Counted from the stretch's first letter, positions 37,683 to 50,000 are shown. The stretch: DNA of 64,000 bases from Centrapalus pauciflorus (GCA_020465985.1 JAANYP010004869.1:248001-312000), one strand, 5' to 3'. Notes: generated by a model not told the origin, from the letters alone. Made by a program: numbers and translations.

Positions 37683-39776
37683 ATCCCAATGCTGTAAATA
37701 TTATCTAAATTTTGCAATTATATGAAAAGTCCAAAAGTTTGACTTCAAAAAGTCAAAGTTTGACTTATGTCAATTTGACAAGTCAAACTGAGAATCAGCA
37801 ACGTGGAATGAAATTTTATATGATATAACTTCAAGTGTAGTGGAATAGATTTATCTAACATTTGATGCATAAAGAATTTTGGAGAATAAGTAAAATATCA
37901 AGGTATTGCTTGATTTGGTTTGAACCAAAGCTTATAGATTATTAACTTAATATATGTTTACTAGACTTGGACTAATATTTTGGTGTCAGAAATTATGATT
38001 AGGCTGGAAGTATTGAAGCTTTTGGGAAACGTGAGCTTCGAGTTTATGTTCTTGAAGTTTTGTGTGAGATTTTGGGCCGGATAGATTAGGTATTATATGA
38101 CAAATTTCGAGCAAAGAAATGTTAAATTGATGTTTGTAAGTGTTTTGTAACTTGTGTTTGGTCAAAATGATTGTGCTAATTGGGTCTAAAATGAGTTGAT
38201 AATTAGCGTAAGAATGGTTATTTTTGGGCTGAAATGAACTTGAAGATATTGGCATCGCGTGTCTCATGGTTGATGTGGCGAGTCCAATGAGGTAGAAGCG
38301 TGCTAGTGAATTTTTAGGTGAACCTGACGTGTCAACCCCTCCAGATTGTGCACCTTCACTTTATTGCTTCGTTTGACCTTATTTTAACTTCGTTATTGAT
38401 GCCATCTTTTATATGATCATAATTCAAAACTTTATCAAACTATGCAAAGTTTAAATCTATGAGATTTGAAAATAAAGTATTGATTCTCCTATCTTGTGTT
38501 CTTAACATGTCTTCCTTTAATTATTCTGTTTAGATTGTTTACGAGCGTTTATGTTGTTATAATGCAGATCCTTAACGGATACAACCGAGACTATAATTAC
38601 TGCATTTCTAGACTTGAATTTGGGCAAATAACTTAAGCTTGGAAATTTGACGAGATACGATTTGATTTGCTTAAGAGTTAATCGTCGAAGCATGAATTGA
38701 GCTTTAGTTGTTCTACTTTATATACAAACTGTGAGTATTGATTAATTTACATAACATTTTGCGTATATTGGTATTGGAAATGATATAATGATTGACGTTT
38801 GGTATTTCTTTGATATGTTTGTTGTTGTGCTATTCTTGACGGTGGTTGACAATATTATGTGTCATGGTTTACTTTACAATTATGAATGTTTTGTAATATC
38901 ACTCGATATTATTGTATTGTCATGTGCCACCATTTGAGATGCTTCCTTTGATATATGCATTCGTTAGTACGTGCAACTTGCGAAATAGATGGTTAGCCAT
39001 TGTCGATCTGCGGGCAAATATTGATGCCATATTGTCTCGTAAGGATGGATTTAAAAGTTATTTTATGTTGTAATTGCAAGGGTGTTTCAGTCTAGTTGTC
39101 GCAAATGACCTCGTAATGTTTACATTAATACCTTTTTTTAATTTACACTGACTTATTTTATTTAATGTTTAAAAACTATTGGAATCTTAACTTTGTTGTA
39201 AAATAAATATACAAGCAACAAATTGTCATACATGTGTTAATATGAAAAAAAACATATATGAATATATATATGTTCCATTCAATTCGTTCATGTACATTAA
39301 TATTATGAACGTTCGTTTATATATTCGTTTGTGATGACAATAACTACTATATATTATGATTTACAAGGAAAAAACTAATTACTATTATCATATAACACAC
39401 CTTTAATACATCAGTTTTTTTTTTTGTTATCCTAAATTAACATTGAGTGTCACAAAAATAATAGTCGCTGTGTCTTTTTTTTTTTTTTTTAAATTTTAAT
39501 TGCAATTTACAATTATAAAAAGCAATAATATTGACTTCAAATATAAAGGCAAACAAGTTTTTTTTTATTGGTTTATTTGTTATATTTATAATATAAAATG
39601 TAAATTAAAACATTTCTCAAAAAGTATTTATCAATAAAATGTAAATTAAAACATTTCTCAAAAAAAGCCACATGTATTCATTTATAATTTTCTAACAAAT
39701 TTATGCGAATCAAAGTACTTATAACTATTAAACAATAGTTTACAAAATGTAACACCCCAAAATAGGGCGGTCACTT
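37683..39776. other. Unassigned intergenic region, possibly an old LTR or retroelement remnant
   Basis: About 2 kb that is less AT-rich in its first 1.4 kb than its neighbours, without TIRs, hairpin ends or a conserved frame. Promoter-like TACTTTATATACAAACTG near 38717 could belong to a solo LTR, but terminal TG/CA ends and a target duplication were not found. The reverse frame at 37986-38267 has no recognised domain. Confidence 0.3.
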
Positions 39777-40198
39777 TTAGGTTTTGTTTGTTTTTTAAGA
39801 GGTTAAATGTCTAAAGTCTGAAAATCACGTCTGAAATTAAGAGAAAACCTTAATTAACATCTGAAATTAAGAGACTCTTAATTTTAATTAAGGTGCTATT
39901 TGTTTTTTTAGGAGACTAAATGTATGAACTTTGAAAACCACATCTGAAATTAAGAGGTCATCTTAAAATCTCAAATATGAAATTAAGAGGTGATCTTAAA
40001 ATTGTTTGTTTGGAGGATATAAATTTGGGGTTGTAGACTAAAAATAAAGCAAAGTATCTCTTAATTTTAAGATGTAAATTTAAATGTTTAAACCTCTTAA
40101 GTCTAAACCTAAACAAAGAGTCTTAATTTATTATAGATCTGAAGTTTAGACTTCAGAGCTTTTTTAGAGGCTCTTAATGAAAAACAAACGAGGCCTAA
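39777..40198. mobile_element. TIR element of the GTCTGAAAATCACGTCTGAAA family
   Basis: The left end TTAGGTTTTGTTTGTTTTTT, then AAGAGG, mirrors the right end GAGGCTCTTAATGAAAAACA, then AACGAGGCCTAAG. An internal near-repeat (ACATCTGAAATTAAGAG) occurs several times. A partial second copy continues at about 40200-40345 and ends GAAATCAAATGAGGCCTTAG. Related to 10430-11992. Confidence 0.6.
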
Positions 40199-40428
40199 GG
40201 CAACTCTCATCCTCTTAAAATTCAGAGGTTTCAATCTCTTAAGTCTGAACCTAACAAACAAACTTAATTTATTATAGATTTAAACTTTAGACTTCAGACA
40301 TTTTAAAGAGACTTTTAATGGAAATCAAATGAGGCCTTAGTATTAACAAACAAAAAATCCCTCTTAATATTAATATAGAGCACAACTATACTCAGATAAA
40401 GTTTCAAGCGAACATTAATAACGTACAT

Positions 40429-41086
40429 TAGGGATGAGCATTTGGACCAAACCGGCCCAAACCGAAAACCGAAAACCAAAATTAGAAAATTAAGAAAACC
40501 GAAAACCGGCCCAATGTTTGTAAAACAGGTCTGGTCCGGTCCGGTTTTTTGTTTTTTGGACCGGTTGGAACCGGTACAAGTTTATAAACGTTTTAATGTT
40601 TTGTTTATCTTTCTTCCTCAACTATTTATCTTTGTGAAATTATCAAGTTTAACACATTTTTTAAACAAAATAAAATAGCAAACATACCTTACTTATATTA
40701 GGTTTTTTATGTTTTATCTCTATAAAAAAATATTTACATCGTTAAAAAGACTTATACATAATTATATATATACGAAAGAGCTCAATAACTATTACATATA
40801 CTTTTTATACAATTTATAAATAATATTTAGAAAATTTGTTTCTTTATGGACAACAAAAAATAACAATATAACATAAACTTTAAAATTGATAACATAAAGT
40901 TTTAATTTCGGTTTGGGCCGGGTTAAAAACCGAAAACCGGTGGACCGAACCCGGAAAACCGAAAATAATGATTTTAAAGAAACCGAAACCAGACCAATTT
41001 CATTAATAACGGTTAGATCCGAACCAGTTTTCGGGTGTCTTTTTTTTTTGTCCGGGCCTGTTTTTTTGGTCCAATGCTCATCCCTA
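40429..41086. mobile_element. hAT-like MITE (TAGGGATGAGCA termini)
   Basis: The left end TAGGGATGAGCATTTGGACC mirrors the right end GGTCCAATGCTCATCCCTA. A perfect 8-bp duplication ACGTACAT flanks it (40421-40428, 41087-41094). 658 bp. Subterminal arrays of AACCGAAAACCG and complement lie at both ends. No transposase. Confidence 0.9.
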
Positions 41087-41139
41087 ACGTACATAAACGA
41101 ATTGATGAAAATAATAACAATATAATAAAATATATAAAT

Positions 41140-41141
41140 AT

Positions 41142-41174
<33 letters not shown>

Positions 41175-41183
41175 ATATATATA
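41140..41183. repeat. (TA)n microsatellite, left flank of the FAR1-carrying element
   Basis: TA units interrupted by ATGTATGTA. It directly precedes the element at 41184. Confidence 0.9.
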
Positions 41184-41568
41184 GGGTAAAGTGAGTGTGT
41201 GGCTGTCATGTATTTAAGCTTGGGTATAGAACCCACAAAACGACGTCGTTTTGTGGAATTATAACAAAAACACGCAATTCATTTCTTTTTTCCTCTGCGT
41301 GACCAACCATCCACCTTCCAGACTTCCTCTTCCTCCCTGCTTCTCCTCTTCGATCGAAAACCAACTGCTTCTCTTCTTCGAACGAAAACAAACCAGGTTT
41401 CTTGACCTGCTTATCTTATAATTCCCTGTTTGCGATTTGTTTTCTTCATACGAAATCAAACCCCTCTTAAAAACTCGCATCAGCTTCCTCCTCTGCAATT
41501 TCGATGGCAGACTCTTTTTTTTTTTCAATTTCAATTCAGATCAACTTATTTACTCATAGCGAACATGA

Positions 41569-41665
41569 TTGTCAGGTATGTAAATTCCAAAATGGATTAT
41601 CATACACAATTTGCTTTTCCATCATCGATTATCAGGTATGTAAATTCCAAAATGGATTTATCTCC
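41569..41665 (+). repeat. Direct repeat in the Mutator-like element
   Basis: CAGGTATGTAAATTCCAAAA, then TGGATT, occurs at about 41574 and again at about 41634. Each copy begins with a splice-donor-like CAG|GTATGT. Confidence 0.75.
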
Positions 41666-41799
41666 CTTATTAAAATGGATGTTCTTTAAACTTGTTTTTG
41701 ACTTCTAAGTTATGGCATTATACTCGAGTTATATTTATATTGGCAACATGTGAGTATTATTAAGATTTAAGAGAAGTATCAAGTATGCTATGTTAAATG

Positions 41800-42104
41800 T
41801 AGGGGTGAGCTCGGTACCGTACCGAACCGAACCGGTACCGATCCCGAAAATACCGAAACCGAATTATTAGTTTTGGAAGAACCGAATACCGAACCGTATA
41901 ATTTTATATGGTGTGGGTTTGGTTCCGAATACCGACTTTTAGCTAATTTAAGAATCGAATACCGAACCGAAAGTACCGAATACCGAATTTTAGCTAATTT
42001 AAAAACCGAATACCGAACGAATATATTAATTCGGTATCGGTCGGTACCGGTACCGGTTCGGTACCGATTCGGGTTCGGGAAATGGTACCCGTCGCTCACC
42101 CCTA
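41800..42104. mobile_element. hAT-like MITE nested in the Mutator-like element
   Basis: The left end TAGGGGTGAGCTCGGTACCG mirrors the right end GGTACCCGTCGCTCACCCCT, then A. It is flanked by GTTAAATG and CTTAAATG (41792-41799, 42105-42112). 305 bp, packed with CCGAATACCGAA and CGGTACCGGT motifs in both orientations. Both frames encode only repeat. Confidence 0.85.
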
Positions 42105-42944
42105 CTTAAATGCATACAAGGTGTTCGATGAAATGTGTCAATGATGATTGATAGAGTTTACTATGGAAAAGATATAAGTTATTCTGTTAATAGTGGAGGA
42201 CACAAAGTGTTCGATGAAATGTGTCAATGTATTAGCATATATGAGTGCTCACACCTATATGGGCTGTTGCTGTTTGTATGTAGCACGCCCACACACTGTT
42301 CTGCACAAAAACATATACATAGCTGCTGATTTTGGCTTCTTTGAACTACTTTTAACACTTAATTTATATTCATGTATATAGTTGATGTTGTTGTTGTTTT
42401 CCTAAGGCGCACACATATATTACTTAGCTTATTTTGCTGCTGATTTGTTTTGTTTTCCAGCACACAAATCACACAAGACACCCTGCACAATCAATGCTGC
42501 TGATACTTATGAGGCACACACACACTCATATGCAACACATTAGCACACATGTATATACCATGCTTATATGTTGATTGTATTGATTAATGGACACATCAAG
42601 ACATGACACAACCTTTTAATTTGTCAGTGTTATGTTTATGGGTAGAAAACTTTTTAATTTGTCATTGCTATCTTTAGAATGGTATATTTGACATTTCCAA
42701 GAAAAAAAATTCATGGGTAGAAAACGTTATACTCAATTTTGTGAAAATGTGTATATGTCCTTGTTGATTAACTTTTGCAAATGACTTTTTAGATTGTTTT
42801 TGCCTAGTTCTATAAGAGTTAGACAATCACTTCGTAATTCATGAAATTTTAGTTGTTGAATCCTATGATTACAATAACATTCGTTTGAGAACCTTTGTCA
42901 AGAAACACAAGAATTAGATGAAGAACAAGATCATCAAGATTGAT

Positions 42945-43013
42945 AGATCTATAAGCTCAAGTGGTAAGAGCACCCATATATGGGAGGACGGTGGTTCGAT
43001 TCCACCTGGATCT
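42945..43013 (+). tRNA. tRNA-like sequence, probably a tRNA pseudogene or SINE head
   Basis: A 69-nt tRNA-shaped unit. The acceptor arms AGATCTA and TGGATCT pair over 7 bp with one G-U. The D arm GCTC...GAGC surrounds AAGTGGTAA. The T arm GGTGG-TTCGATT-CCACC is perfect and holds a Pol III B box (GGTTCGATTCC). The anticodon arm is poor: CCCATATATGGG can pair but leaves no normal 7-nt loop, so it probably does not decode. It lies inside the Mutator-like element. A SINE head is the main alternative, but no poly(A) tail or target duplication was identified. Confidence 0.45.
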
Positions 43014-43817
43014 TTGATATTATTTCAGATTAGATCATGTAGGTACCACTATATATACGAACTTGAAGAATCATGAAAGACAATGTATGACCTCAAATTG
43101 TAACAATGAAAAAAATCAACATTATAATTCAATCATCTGGTTGCTGTTAGTTCACAATAATGATTAATGTTCTGTGCATATGTTTCTTGCTGGAATTTCG
43201 AGTTCATTGTACTTCAATAAAACAGCAGAGAACCCAATGTACGTTCACAAAATGCTGGATTTTCGAGTTCATTGTACTCTACATACTTAGGTTGTTACTT
43301 GTTTTTAATTTCTTGTCAAAGTAGTCCCAATTGCACGCAAAACACACTTAGCATTTAGTTATTATTATTGATGTTGTCTCTATCACACACCCGCCCACAT
43401 ACACTCTGTTTAGCTGCTGCTCACAGATCATAGAACACACACATAACAGATGATCTGCTGCTCACATATCACAGAGTACACACATCACACATGACCTGCT
43501 GCTGTTTTTCTCCAATCTGAGATTCACTAACACACACCCACTCTGAGACTTTATAACAAGGCACAATTAAACAGATTCAACACCACTTTTTAATATATCA
43601 TCATTACATGGTAAAAACAGAACCAAATATTTGAAATTCTTACACAAACACTTCAAATCCTTACAAACACACAACAATACACAATTCCATAAATACTTGC
43701 TACACTCACCCCTCTCTTTTTCCTTTTTACTCACTGCAACAATCATCATAAACATCACCTAAAGCATCATTCTTTTTCTTGAGAAGAATCATTGACCTAT
43801 AAATACAAGTTATTATA

Positions 43818-44301
43818 TTAAACTACAATCCATGTATCATTAAATATATCCACAATCCATTTATCATCTTTTTGTTTAGAAATTCGAAGCTTTGCTTCAC
43901 ACCCGATTCTTAATTCCCTTCGTTGTTTCTTCAAATACCCACAAGAACTATCACCCTTCAATCTTTTGAAACCTTGTTTGTTGCACACATACATTTTTCG
44001 ATAAACCTCATTTGTTGTCTTGTTTTTGTAATCCCAATGAATGCGTATACCAAATCCATGTACAAAGGCATATTGATTATAAAACGTATATGCATCGCTA
44101 GGTGTATTAAAGACTCTTCCCAAAAAAAATATCAATGTTATGTTCATCTTCATCACATCCAAGATTCAAAGACTCTACATTGGTTTCTTTATCAGATTCG
44201 TATTCCAAGTCCTCATTATTGACCAAATAACCATTTGCATCAATATCTTCAATTAAATTAGTTTCAAAGGACTCATTTGATGATCGAGTATTTAAATTCA
44301 T
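43818..44301 (-). pseudogene. FAR1/FHY3-type DNA-binding domain gene fragment, frameshifted and truncated
   Basis: Minus strand. The first frame (44301 leftwards) opens with MNLNTRSSNESFETN and is acidic, like the N-terminus of FAR1-related proteins. It runs out at 44107, where a T8 tract (about 44129-44136) puts the next part in another frame. That frame encodes GRVFNTPSDAYTFYNQYA, then FGIRIHWDYKNK, YVCNKQGFK and GCEAKLRI, the hallmark order of the FAR1 zinc-binding (WRKY-GCM1-like) domain. It ends with a stop at 43818 before the final His-x-His ligands expected after KWIVDIF. No MULE catalytic domain or SWIM finger follows. FAR1 proteins derive from Mutator-like transposases, which fits its place inside the 41184-45339 element. 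Confidence 0.75.
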
Positions 44302-45337
44302 TACGTTCTATACAAGAGAAAGAATACTTGATAAAAATTTAGGATGAATAAATGATAAAGCAATGACATAAAGTTCATTGTTACATCAACAATTATACCA
44401 AATAAAAAACATAAACAAGCATCAATCAATACTAAATAAAAGCCAAAAACAAATATCAGGGTGATTATCTAATTATAGTGACTTGAAATCGCTGTGCATT
44501 TTGACATTGAGACTCAAGTTACTGTAATAAAGAAAATGATGAAAACAAAAGCAAGTGTCTTGCCATTTATCTAATTATGGTGACTTGAAATCACAACTTC
44601 ATACACACTTCATTTATACCAGGAAAGAAAATGGATTGCCTGCTGGATTGATTAAAACATCCGAACTGCTCATTTGTCTCTGTTTTTTCTTTCATTTTTA
44701 TTCATGCAAACACACTGCACCCTAACTGCACATTTGTCTCTGTTTTTCTATTAAATCCAGCAGTGACAGCAGCAAATTAAAGTAAGTTAGGAGTGTTTGA
44801 TGGTCTTAATTTCATGACTAAACATACATAACACTGCACGCACATATACTTAGCTCATGTTCCTTATTACAAAAGCAAGTGTCTTGCCATTTATGTTTCA
44901 ACTTAATCACGAAGAAGACATTTTATGAAGAAATGAATTAGAGAAATGACCTGATTTTCCAATTCCATCATGAATAGAAGAAATCATCTGCTACTTCAAC
45001 TTGATTATAATGAAACATGTCTGGTTCGATTTCTTGATGAGCAGGGAGTCGAAAAACGTCTGGTTCAATCGAAACAAGTGTGTTTTGTTTTGAGGAGGAA
45101 CCAAATTGTAAAGATGAATCAATTCGATCAGGGAATAAGCAAGTTTCGATCGAAGCAGGTCTGGTCTGGTAGTCTGGTTCGATTTCGATTGAAGAAGAGA
45201 GTGGAAGATGGATGGTCGAAGAGAAGAGAAGCAGGGAGGAGGTTTGGCACCGCTTTTTTTTTAAATGACCAAAACGACCACGTTTTTGGGGTTCTATACC
45301 CAAGCTTGGGTACATGACAGCCACACACCCACTTTTC

Positions 45338-45339
<2 letters not shown>

Positions 45340-45432
<93 letters not shown>
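45340..45432. repeat. (TA)n microsatellite
   Basis: About 46 TA units between the Mutator-like element and the next MITE. Reading frames through it are artefacts. Confidence 0.97.
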
Positions 45433-45434
<2 letters not shown>

Positions 45435-45847
45435 ATTGAGTTCACATGAGAACCTCTCATTACCGTGAGAACGTGAGAACCACTCTAAAAATTGTGCACC
45501 CACTGTATAAAATTGTGCATTTGATACTAAAATTAAATGTTTTCGATATATTTATGCATTTCATGTAAAAATTTACGCATTACATGCGATAATTTATCCA
45601 TTTTATTTACGAATTGTGCATTTAAGAAAATTTGTGCATTTGATGTTCAAATTTGTGCATTTAGTTTATAATTTAATGAATGTAATTTTTGAATGTAATT
45701 TTAGTGTTAAATTATGATATTTATTAATATTTAAGACTAATAATGATTTTAAGTAAAACTTTTAATTTTAAAATTTGTGCATTTGATGTACAAATTTGTG
45801 CATTTTGGAGTGGTTCTCACGGTAACAATGGTTTTTACCGGAACCCA

Positions 45848-45851
<4 letters not shown>
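45433..45851. mobile_element. MITE of the GAGAACC / TTGTGCATTTGATGTA family, set in (TA)n
   Basis: The left end GGATTGAGTTCACATGAGAA, CCGTGAGAACGTGAGAACCA, then CTCTAAAA, mirrors the right end TTTTGGAGTGGTTCTCACGG, then AACCCAACCTT. 419 bp, flanked by (TA)n. Second copy at 8111-8460. Confidence 0.8.

Positions 45852-45905
<54 letters not shown>
45852..45905. repeat. (TA)n microsatellite
   Basis: About 27 TA units on the right flank of the 45433-45851 MITE. Confidence 0.95.
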
Positions 45906-45910
<5 letters not shown>

Positions 45911-46578
45911 TTAGAGCACAACTATAGTAAACTATATAAATATTACATTATATATAAAATAAAATCTTAATTTATATCGATTAAAATATATTAAATTAAA
46001 AACAAAATTTTTAAAAGTCATAAGAAACAGTTACTAATTATATTAATTTTTAAAATTAAAAAATAATATCAGTATTCTTATATTATTTTAATTAATGGTT
46101 ATTTATTTTTAATTTTACATACATCCATTTTATATAAATAAATCTCGGGTTATAAACCAGTTAAATAATAGTTGGTTTTCACTTTTCAGAGTCCACAATA
46201 GCAATAATATATTGAAATAAATTCGGCAATCCTTCCTCCCCTGTTGGGGAACTCTCGGAAAAAGTTTGAAAATACATTTGGATGCATAAATTGTTCTGTA
46301 TTTGGAATTAACGCAGATATAAAAGGCGAAGTGTCCTGAGGAAAATTTGAATTTCACTTTTTCAATTAATTGCTCAGGACCACGAGCAATTCAAAAACCC
46401 TAGAATTCTATCAGTGGTCCTGAGATTTGTTAGGGTTTTTACAAAATCTTGAATCTCATTTCACGGTCCGGGCTTTTGATTAGCGGTAGGCTTACTGACA
46501 TACACAAAGAGGATAATCAAATTTTTTGGGGTTTTTTGGTTCTATAAAGTAATTCGAGTGGTCGTGCGGTAGGCAGTG
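45906..46578 (+). promoter_or_regulatory. Upstream region and 5' UTR of the WD40-like gene
   Basis: AT-rich to about 46180, then more balanced, with an AAAAACCCTAGAATTC (46393) and GTTAGGGTTTTTAC (46428) pair of telobox-like AAACCCTA motifs common in plant 5' regions. No clear TATA box near the start codon. Confidence 0.45.
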
Positions 46579-46990
46579 ATGGACGTAAGAAGGATAACGG
46601 CGAACCCGCGACCATCTAGTGGTCGGCGGGTTGTTGCGAAGAAGCGGCCGCGTGGAGGTGTTGATGGGTTTGTGAATAGCGTTAAGAAGCTTCAGAGGAG
46701 AGAGATATGTTCGAAGCGTGGGCGTGCTTTTAGTATGTGCGATGCTCAAGAGAGGTTCAGAAATATCCGATTACAGGTTCTTTCCAGATATCTGTATCAT
46801 TCTTATGTGCATTATCTTAAAAACAACCCAAACGAATGTTCAAATTCTCTCCAAATCGGACACCAAATAGAATTCGTTGAGGCAAAATGACAGAATGCGG
46901 ATTTGTGAGTCTGATAATTGAACCGGACAAGTCATTTTGCCTCGGCTAGTCTATGTTCTGTTTCCGATAGTGAATTCACGACAGATGTTG

Positions 46991-47048
<58 letters not shown>

Positions 47049-50000
47049 TTTCCGCTAATAATTATCAACTTTCGAAGAGGAGAAAACTTTTCATTATAGA
47101 AGTGACGCTTTCTGTTAAGTTTTTGAATGGATTTAGGTTAGGTTGAAGGAATTTCTGAAATTAGCTGTTCTATGTGTGGATTGGCTTCTTCGACAAACCG
47201 TGATAGAACCCTAGTTTAATCCTGTATTAGCAAGTCTTGTGGTGTAGAAGCGGAAACGGACCTGCATCATAATAACTACAAGCCACAACAATGGCTATCT
47301 TCCTTTTGTTCTGATGTCATAGCTTTGATGAATTCTATAACAATAATTTAAGGTAGCAACTCAATGTTCTGCTGAATATGAATTATGATGGCAGCTATTC
47401 AGCAAAACATCTAATATAAACCTGAATTTTCTGAGAGTAATGAGTTTATGCAAATCATGTGGATGCTATCTACAAGTTCTGAAGCTTAAATGATGAAATG
47501 TGTAAAAAGAAAAGGTGCCAAGTCACCTAAACATCGTGACCGTTTCAGGTTTTGGATGTATATACTGTTATTGACTTATTGTGGATCCATTCAATGTTCA
47601 TTTCATTTTGCTTGGAAATTTGATCAACAACATGTACTTTATGATCATTCTGATAATCTACATGCTTGATTTCGTTATCAGAATTTATGTTTTGATCATG
47701 CGCTTTGTACATAAAGATAGCAGCATATCTGTATGCTATGTTTCTTTTTTGAATCGGTATGATGTTGCCTTGGGTTTTCTCTGAAGTGAAAGCCTTGTTT
47801 TGATGGTTTATTTGATGAACTATTTCATCAGGAAGAGTATGACACCCATGATCCCAAGGGACACTGCTCTACAGTATTGCCATTTCTCAAGAAAAGGTCA
47901 AAGATCATTGAGATTGTAGCTGCTCATGATGTAGTATTTGCTCTTGCACATTCAGGTGTTTGTGCAGCATTCAACCGAGGTATATTCAAGAAGATATAAA
48001 TGGACTTATTACATTTCAAAAAATACTTGAAAGGGGCCATTAACATGTTACTTATTTGATGCAGAAACTAATAAGAGAATATGCTTTCTGAATGTTACTC
48101 CTGATGAAGTTATAAGAAGCTTGTTTTATAATAAGAACAATGATTCACTCATTACAGTTTCCGTGTATGCTTCAGACAGCTTTAGTTCCCTCAAATGTAG
48201 ATCAACAAGGATTGAGTATGTGATATCTTGATGTTCATCTCATATTTTACAAGAACTTTTAGAACTTCTTCTTACTAAAGTTTATCATGTGTATAATGAT
48301 GGCAGATACATAAGGAGGGGTCAACCAGATGCTGGTTTTGCTCTTTTCGAATCAGAATCTTTGAAGTGGCCTGGTTTTGTAGAGTTTGATGATGTAAATG
48401 GGAAGGTACTCACATTCTCAGCACAAGATAGGTAAATTCTTAACAATGATGATCTCTATTTTTGGGCATAATATTGTTAATTTTTGGGGTTGCCATTGAT
48501 TTGTTGTTGTGTAATATTTTTGTCAGCATTTACAAGGTGTTTGACCTGAAAAACTATACGATGTTATACTCCATATCAGATAAAAATGTACAAGAGATCA
48601 AAATAAGGTAATATTTTCTCTTGTCCTGGAAAATATGAGGCATGCTAATAATTTTTTTTAACTACATGCTTTGGCTTTGAGAACAGACTTTTCATTGTAC
48701 CTTTTATTTTTGTCACTGCAACATCATTTCTCGATTGTATCTGTGTATAATTTACTTGTTCAGTTGTTCAACAAGCTTGTACTGCTGACTTTAGAGCTGG
48801 ATGATGATGATTTGGGTTAAGTTTTTTTTAGTTAAACTTTAACGTTTCTTGATGGTGTTAGCTAGGCTTCATGCTTAAGAATGAGTTATTTAGTTCTGCT
48901 TTACTTAACCATGAGTTACATTTTGCTTAGATTGTTGAATGTCCTTGCGTGTTCATATCTTGAAAGAGTGTGGGAGTTTATTTTATTGTCTTTACAGAGG
49001 TTCCCCTGTTACAAAGGAGATTATATGGTGCTATGCAAATCATGAAATGTATTCCAGAGGATCTTGCATACTCTGAACAATAACATAATAGTAGTGTGTT
49101 ATTGTAGTGCATGTGAAATAATTTGTTACCTAAGTTACTCTCTGCACCTGGAATAACACCTTTGCTATTGATGAAAATGTTGGATATTTACATGCTGATG
49201 AGGTTTATACATCAGCTTCGTTGCAGTGGCAGTTATCTTCTTAGTGCGTCCATTTAGGGCCAAATAACTAGGGTGTATTCAACGGATTAATGAAGAGGAA
49301 ACACCCATAAGAACTTTAATCTTGCAGTTGTGAATTGATTGAAGTTCATGATGCCTCCAAAAGAACAGAATGCAAAGCTATTGTGAGAATGACGGATACG
49401 GGAAAACTGGGGAGAGTTGTGTATGGAGAGGAGAGAATGTGAGAAATAACTTAAGTCAAAATTAGGTTTAAATAGGTCAAATATTGATAATCGGGTCATA
49501 CTACCCGAAATTGGTTATAATTTGATCCATAACTTTTAAGCTGGCTTTGAATGGACTCATTCCCGAGAATATGGTCATTTCTTCCAAGGGGTGTATCCCT
49601 ATGCCTTGGTAGAAGGTGTAGTCTTATGCTTATGATCTAAGGGCACAGTTTAGCGGATTTCACTCTATGCTTAGCACTTGATATATACCTTTTCTTCTTC
49701 TTTTTTTTTTTTTTACTTCTTAGCGAGACTTAGGACCACAAACTAAGCTGCTTGTGGTATTTTTGTTTTCCCTGAAAGAAAGAGGGGTAGACCTATCACC
49801 TGCAGTAGCTTGACTTTCCAACTTTTGCCATTTTGAACCTGTAATTTGTCTGTTTTACCTTGTTCTTGCAACACTTGCTAACATATCAGAGACTAAACAA
49901 AAAGGGGACAAATTTGCTATGTAACAAACTAATTATGCATGAAACAACGTGATCGATCATCAATGGTGTGAATCTGGATTCTCACATGCCACTCCTCACC

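Larger units (their letters stand above)
41184..45339. mobile_element. Mutator-like element with long TIRs and a FAR1-domain remnant, set in (TA)n
   Basis: The left end GGGTAAAGTGAGTGTGTGGC, then TGTCATGTATTTAAGCTTGG, mirrors the right end AAGCTTGGGTACATGACAGC, then CACACACCCACTTTTCCC. Similarity extends inwards for over 200 bp per arm (CATCCACCTTCCAGACTTCC on the left; GGAAGATGGATGG on the right, inverted), with AAACGACG / CGACCACGTTTT near both ends. 4156 bp. Contents: a FAR1 DNA-binding domain pseudogene, a tRNA-like sequence, and a nested hAT MITE (41800-42104). Long TIRs plus a FAR1-type domain point to a Mutator-like element; no transposase catalytic core is present. Confidence 0.8.

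Noticed and set aside
37683..39776. Solo LTR of a retrotransposon
   Set aside because: TATA-like and less AT-rich sequence is suggestive, but no TG...CA ends or 5-bp target duplication could be identified.
40442..41125. Frames with repeated NRKPKT-like residues, both strands
   Set aside because: Products of the AACCGAAAACCG repeat inside the hAT MITE.
42945..43013. Functional nuclear tRNA gene
   Set aside because: The anticodon arm cannot form a normal 5-bp stem with 7-nt loop, so it is reported only as tRNA-like.
44968..45503. Overlapping frames of 60-118 residues on both strands near the right end of the Mutator-like element
   Set aside because: They lie in the terminal inverted repeat and (TA)n tract, and mirror frames occur in the left arm (41206-41534).
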